The position numbers and the translations under genes were made by a program. DNA of 64,000 nucleotides from Pseudescherichia sp031979925. Its GTDB lineage: Bacteria; Pseudomonadota; Gammaproteobacteria; Enterobacterales; Enterobacteriaceae. The notes below the pieces were generated by a model. That model was not told where the DNA came from, did not search any database, and saw only the letters and a list, made by a program, of their open reading frames with translations. Below are positions 60,588 through 64,000 of this stretch, piece by piece (position 1 is the first letter of the stretch; the number at the start of each line of letters is the position of its first letter). The DNA lies in the NCBI RefSeq assembly GCF_031979925.1, contig NZ_DALZFB010000007.1, positions 62,001 to 126,000 on the forward strand. The letters are read 5' to 3'.

Positions 60588-61226
60588 ATGAACAAACTCC
60601 CCAACAGCCTCCTTCGCGAAGCCATCCTAGCCGCAGCCCACGCCTACGATGCGGGAGTTGATCACGCCTTCGCTGACTCCCGAGACTACGACGTCATCAT
60701 CAACGACCGCCGTTACCCACCAAAAGCCATTGTCGGCATCGCCGCTTCAACACTCACTGGCCTAACCTTCATGCCAGCAGACTTCAGTGGCGGGATAAAA
60801 TCAAAGTGCGTCAGGCTGCTCACCGATCAAGGCTTTCAGATCGTCAATAAAAGCGAACCCATCGAACCCCTCGAACCAAGCCTCTTCCCGGACGAGATCC
60901 AGCAGGAAGCCACCTACATCGAAGGAGCCGCCGTTCAGGTAACCGTCAACCGCTACGAACGTGACCGCAAGGCCCGCCAGGCTGCGCTAGATTGGCATGG
61001 TTATCAGTGTAAAGTATGCGGTCTTGACATGACCAAGGTGTATGGTGAAATCGCGAAAGGCTTCATTCATGTGCATCACCTTATTCCTTTTTCAGAGATA
61101 AAAGCGAACTACCAGGTTGATCCTAAAACCGACCTTATTCCTGTTTGCCCCAACTGCCATGCGATGCTGCATCGGCAGGATCCGCCGCTTAAGCCAGAGG
61201 CACTAAAAAATCTAATAAGAAAATAA
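60588..61226 (+). CDS. McrA-like HNH endonuclease
   Basis: This 212-residue protein starts at ATG 60588 with AAAAGG upstream. The N-terminal domain (about 1-90) has the YDVIINDRRYPPKAIVG motif often found in front of HNH nucleases. The C-terminal zinc HNH domain has C141/C144 (CKVCG), HVHHLIPFS with H163/H164, and C187/C190 (CPNCHAMLH). McrA-type enzymes cleave DNA with modified cytosine or phosphorothioate, so restriction of modified phage DNA is a reasonable guess. It stands immediately outside the right att repeat. Its 5' half is GC-rich and its 3' end AT-rich. Confidence 0.8.
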   Translation: MNKLPNSLLREAILAAAHAYDAGVDHAFADSRDYDVIINDRRYPPKAIVGIAASTLTGLTFMPADFSGGIKSKCVRLLTDQGFQIVNKSEPIEPLEPSLFPDEIQQEATYIEGAAVQVTVNRYERDRKARQAALDWHGYQCKVCGLDMTKVYGEIAKGFIHVHHLIPFSEIKANYQVDPKTDLIPVCPNCHAMLHRQDPPLKPEALKNLIRK

Positions 61227-61272
61227 GAATATACGCATCAAGAAAACTGCTTTTTATAGCCCTTCTTATAAT

Positions 61273-61752
61273 TTATGCCACACAACGATTGTTCCAGCTA
61301 TCCTTAAAGACAATATTCCCATCCACATACTTCCACTGAATTGACTCATATCTAATCTCGATATTCTCCAGATGAGTTCCCGTCATTGATCCGGGATGAA
61401 GGTTAGGAGTAATGCCTGTTATCTTCACGTTCTCCATAAATATATTGAAATATTCAGCTTCTAAGCCTGCATCCAGGATACGATACATCTTTAACTCCGC
61501 CGAATTTAGCGTGACTCCTAAGCTGATTGCACGGTAAAGGAAAGGAGTTATGCGATCAAATTCCTTCTGAAAAATTATAGGGGTATGAACGCGGGTTGCT
61601 GTGAGCCTGCCTGTATTACTGTCCGCTGGAATACTCATGTGATGAGTAAGCGATTTTATCTCTATAGAACCTTCTCTACCAAGTACAGAGCAGCTTCCGA
61701 TAATAGGTGAACCGTTTTCATCCGTTAACCATAAATATGCTGGGTTTGACAT
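61273..61752 (-). CDS. Hcp-family type VI secretion tube protein
   Basis: This 159-residue Hcp family protein begins MSNPAYLWLTDENGSPIIGS and has IEIKSLTHHMSIPAD and FDRITPFLYRAISLGVTL, all typical of the T6SS tube protein. Hcp hexamers stack to form the secreted tube and chaperone small effectors in their lumen. The gene has a clear AAAGGA site and follows the membrane-protein ORF by 14 bases. No other T6SS structural genes are in the window, so it is an orphan Hcp that would feed a T6SS encoded elsewhere. Confidence 0.88.
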   Translation of the reverse strand: MSNPAYLWLTDENGSPIIGSCSVLGREGSIEIKSLTHHMSIPADSNTGRLTATRVHTPIIFQKEFDRITPFLYRAISLGVTLNSAELKMYRILDAGLEAEYFNIFMENVKITGITPNLHPGSMTGTHLENIEIRYESIQWKYVDGNIVFKDSWNNRCVA

Positions 61753-61766
61753 ATGATTTCCTTTAG

Positions 61767-62009
61767 TTAAATGTTTTGCTTTCTATAACTTTCTAATTTA
61801 CGTATGAATTTAGATGTGAAGTAAAAAGTGATAATCCATATTCCTATGTAAACAAACTTCATGGGCCAAGGTTCGAAAAGCATAACGCAGAGTACTATGC
61901 CTAAAATAAATAAAGGTGACTCTATAACATCCCATATGTTCGTTAGCGTATATATAAAGATGTCTGCGGCGGTTTTGACCAAAGCAGTCAAGTTTTTAAT
62001 GCAAAACAT
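61767..62009 (-). CDS. Small membrane protein, candidate immunity protein
   Basis: This 80-residue protein has two adjacent hydrophobic segments (SPLFILGIVLCVMLF and MKFVYIGIWIITFYFTS), hence an inner-membrane hairpin. ATG 62009 overlaps the 3' end of the upstream 222-residue ORF by 14 bases, the usual arrangement of an effector and its immunity gene. Small membrane immunity proteins protect against pore-forming effectors. The role is inferred from gene order and topology; I recognise no family. Confidence 0.55.
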   Translation of the reverse strand: MFCIKNLTALVKTAADIFIYTLTNIWDVIESPLFILGIVLCVMLFEPWPMKFVYIGIWIITFYFTSKFIRKLESYRKQNI

Positions 62010-62664
62010 GAAGTTTCTTTCCTACCACAGATATTATCTCGTCGAAGGCAGGCTTACCCTGTGTTATGCTAACATGAATAGCATCAACAAAAGGCTTTAC
62101 CGCTGGTTCAAAAAGAAAATAGGTAAGATCGTAATCATGTGGACGTAGCAACGAATAAATCTCTGGATCTTCGTGTTGAAGACTTTCAGATTTTCTAATT
62201 GAGCGTTCACTCATCCCGCCGATGAGAAGAGTAAAAGCCACTTTGCCTATTATAGTTTTACTCTCTGCTGCGGCGATAAATGCAGTTCGTTCAATTATGG
62301 CTGCTGCGGTTGTTACAGCAATTTTCGTTGCTAATATTCTTCCGGTAATTGCAGTGATAACACCTCGATACGTATCATCTTGTTTTTCTTTAGATAAGTA
62401 TTTATTGAACTCTTTAAATATTATCTCAATAGCATCAACGATATGATCGTAGTTTAAAATATCGTGGCGAATTGCTGCAAGCATACGAATTCGTTGGGTT
62501 TGGTGATCGTATCTTGAATCAGTATCAAAATAGCCTAGCGCCAAATACGCAAAATCGAGAGGAACCGTCAGTGCACCGTTAATCATTCCTTTAATTGTAT
62601 TAGGTGAGTCAATAATATTAACTATCCTGTCTGCTATATCTTCTGTATTGCTAATGTCTGCCAT
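61996..62664 (-). CDS. Candidate membrane-acting T6SS effector
   Basis: This 222-residue protein starts at ATG 62664 (MADISNTEDIADRIVNII), set by GGAG spacing over the earlier ATG 62670. The central part (about 102-151) is a long Ala/Ile/Gly-rich membrane-prone stretch (VITAITGRILATKIAVTTAA, FIAAAESKTIIG, VAFTLLIGG), and the flanks are polar helices. A protein of this size with a buried hydrophobic hairpin, followed by a small membrane protein and hcp, resembles pore-forming T6SS effectors such as Ssp6 of Serratia. Homology to Ssp6 is not established here. Confidence 0.5.
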   Translation of the reverse strand: MADISNTEDIADRIVNIIDSPNTIKGMINGALTVPLDFAYLALGYFDTDSRYDHQTQRIRMLAAIRHDILNYDHIVDAIEIIFKEFNKYLSKEKQDDTYRGVITAITGRILATKIAVTTAAAIIERTAFIAAAESKTIIGKVAFTLLIGGMSERSIRKSESLQHEDPEIYSLLRPHDYDLTYFLFEPAVKPFVDAIHVSITQGKPAFDEIISVVGKKLHVLH

Positions 62665-62871
62665 GACCATTTCTCCACTGAACTATGTCATGACTCTAAA
62701 TCATTAGAAAGAGTATTGGTTAAGCGATTCGTTGCATTTTTAGCAGCCCTTGCCCCGCAAAAACCTTCCCTCAAACCATTGCACTCTCCTCCCCAACGTG
62801 GACAATGTTTATCCATCGGCTGTTTTTATAACAGCGAAACCAACAATTTGCATGAAGCTACAGGACAGGCG

Positions 62872-64000
62872 ATGGACAGTAACACTTCAGGGTTCGCCGC
62901 ATACTGGCGTAACTCGCTGGCGGATGCGGAGTTCGGCAAGGGGACGTTTGAGCGTAAGGACGTCAGCGGTTTTACTCAGTGGACCGACAGGGATTCAGGA
63001 CGTCTGAGCGAAGAGATGGTCACCGCACTCTTTGCAGGCGAGCGGGAAGATGTCAAAACGGTAGACGTCGTGCTGCGGCCTCATGTCTACTTCCGACTGC
63101 TACAGCATGGCAAGGAACGTACCGCGGGCGCGCCGGAGGTGATCACTCCGCTAGTGACCTCGGCGGTCGTGAACCGCGAAGGGTTTTTATTCCCCACGCC
63201 TGCAACCTCCATTCCCCGCGACCTGCTTGAGCCGCTGCCCAAAGGGTCGTTCTCTATCGGCGAAATCTCCCGCTACGACCGATACAAAACCACCCATCCC
63301 TCGGTTTCCGCCAGCGTCGATGAGTTCGATGAAGAATCTGAAACTGATGAAGAACGGGCGAAGCGCCACGAAGGCTACCGGCAAAAATGGAAATGCTACC
63401 AAGATGATGCAGAAGATCTGCTGAAAGCCGTTGCCGGCTCCTCGCTGGATGACCAAAAGCAATACGAACTCGCCGACTATGGCTATCTGGTTAAAAAGAC
63501 TCAGCCCGGCGGAGCCAGCTTCCATATCCTCGGCCTCTACGATCACCTGCTGGTCAGCAAAAAAGATGTACCGCTCTTTGAGCGCTTTGCCTCGCTGGAG
63601 AACGTTCCGACCGAGCCGCTGCTGGCTTCAGGCGCGAAGTTCAGCGAGCGGCTGGGCCACTCGGGGGACAGGTTCCCGCTGGCGGAGGCCCAGCGCGATG
63701 CGATGAGTCATTTTCTGGATAGCAGGGATGGCGACATCCTGGCGGTTAACGGGCCTCCCGGCACGGGCAAAACTACGCTGCTGCTCTCCATCATCGCTAC
63801 CCAATGGGCGAGGGCCGCGCTGAAACAGGGCGAGCCGCCGGTGATCGTGGCGACATCCACCAACAACCAGGCGGTTACCAATATCATCGAAGCCTTCGGG
63901 AAGGATTTTGCCGCCGGAACCGGGCCGATGGCGGGACGGTGGCTGCCAGAGGTTAACAGCTTCGGGGCCTATTTCCCGTCACGCAGCAGAAGCGCCGAGG
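62872..64000 (+). CDS. Large helicase/AAA ATPase, 3' end outside window
   Basis: An open frame runs from ATG 62872 (MDSNTSGFAAYWRNSLADAE) to the window end without a stop; 376 residues are visible. Residues 1-280 are a family-specific N-terminal region with a Glu/Asp-rich linker (DEFDEESETDEERAKRHEG). Walker A NGPPGTGKTTLL begins near residue 293, followed by VIVATSTNNQAVTNIIEAFG, which is the motif Ia region of superfamily-1 DNA2/UPF1-like helicases. It is GC-rich, unlike the T6SS genes beside it. Such proteins are frequent in defence islands, but without the C-terminus no system can be named. The 200 bases before it hold no other supported gene. Confidence 0.75.
   Translation, partial: MDSNTSGFAAYWRNSLADAEFGKGTFERKDVSGFTQWTDRDSGRLSEEMVTALFAGEREDVKTVDVVLRPHVYFRLLQHGKERTAGAPEVITPLVTSAVVNREGFLFPTPATSIPRDLLEPLPKGSFSIGEISRYDRYKTTHPSVSASVDEFDEESETDEERAKRHEGYRQKWKCYQDDAEDLLKAVAGSSLDDQKQYELADYGYLVKKTQPGGASFHILGLYDHLLVSKKDVPLFERFASLENVPTEPLLASGAKFSERLGHSGDRFPLAEAQRDAMSHFLDSRDGDILAVNGPPGTGKTTLLLSIIATQWARAALKQGEPPVIVATSTNNQAVTNIIEAFGKDFAAGTGPMAGRWLPEVNSFGAYFPSRSRSAE

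Overview
The window looks like the chromosome of a member of the Enterobacteriaceae, probably near Enterobacter, Lelliottia or Leclercia. The backbone is GC-rich by eye, and its gene order follows the E. coli segment msrA-tamA-tamB-ytfP-ppa-ytfQRT-yjfF-fbp-mpl-yjgA-pmbA-cybC-nrdGD-mgtA-ridA-pyrIBL-argI-rraB-yjgM-valS-holC-pepA-lptFG-ahr-leuX. REP/BIME elements between genes support this. Against E. coli K-12, the trehalose genes between nrdD and mgtA are missing. A chemoreceptor, a Salmonella-like arginine deiminase cluster, miaE and an ATP-dependent dihydroxyacetone kinase are present. The genus assignment is an inference from gene content.

Layout: 1-4080 is an RHS toxin-like system split into a large core ORF (open at the left edge) and a separate ORF carrying the RHS-associated core motif plus a variable tail. 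4191-10899 holds msrA and the TamAB outer-membrane assembly system with ytfP. 10988-18140 holds ppa, the galactofuranose ABC importer and a chemoreceptor with a sigma-28-type promoter. 18185-23240 holds fbp, mpl, darP, pmbA and cybC. 23275-26448 holds a small unknown protein and the anaerobic ribonucleotide reductase nrdDG, whose promoter shows two NrdR boxes and an FNR box. 26689-29709 is the PhoP/Mg-regulated mgtL-mgtA unit. 29721-32277 is an HTH-membrane protein, ridA and pyrLBI with its attenuator.

32364-37519 is an arginine deiminase operon (arcA-arcC-arcB-transporter-ArgR paralogue). The paralogue lacks the Asp pair used for arginine binding in ArgR. A 1.07 kb AT-rich intergenic region follows, ending in two hairpins with identical loops. 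These precede an unrecognised microcluster: exported peptide, Rossmann methyltransferase-like protein, single-TM peptide and lipoprotein (38585-40039). 40174-53808 returns to backbone: tabA, argI with two ARG boxes, rraB, miaE, yjgM, valS, holC, pepA, lptFG, dhaKL and ahr.

53894-64000 is accessory. An overlapping HNH endonuclease/methyltransferase pair lies just before tRNA-Leu(CAA) leuX. Behind leuX is a small AT-rich island of about 4.7 kb, bounded by a 15-bp direct repeat of the tRNA 3' end (55808-55822 and 60544-60558). It carries a decayed P4-type integrase and four genes: a Ser/Thr kinase-like protein, an unknown 393-residue protein, a PD-(D/E)XK-like nuclease with an internal helical domain, and a PPP-family phosphatase. 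This group is the best candidate in the window for an undescribed defence-type system. After it come a McrA-like HNH protein, an orphan type VI secretion set (membrane-acting effector candidate, small membrane immunity candidate, Hcp) and the start of a large superfamily-1 type helicase/ATPase cut by the window edge.
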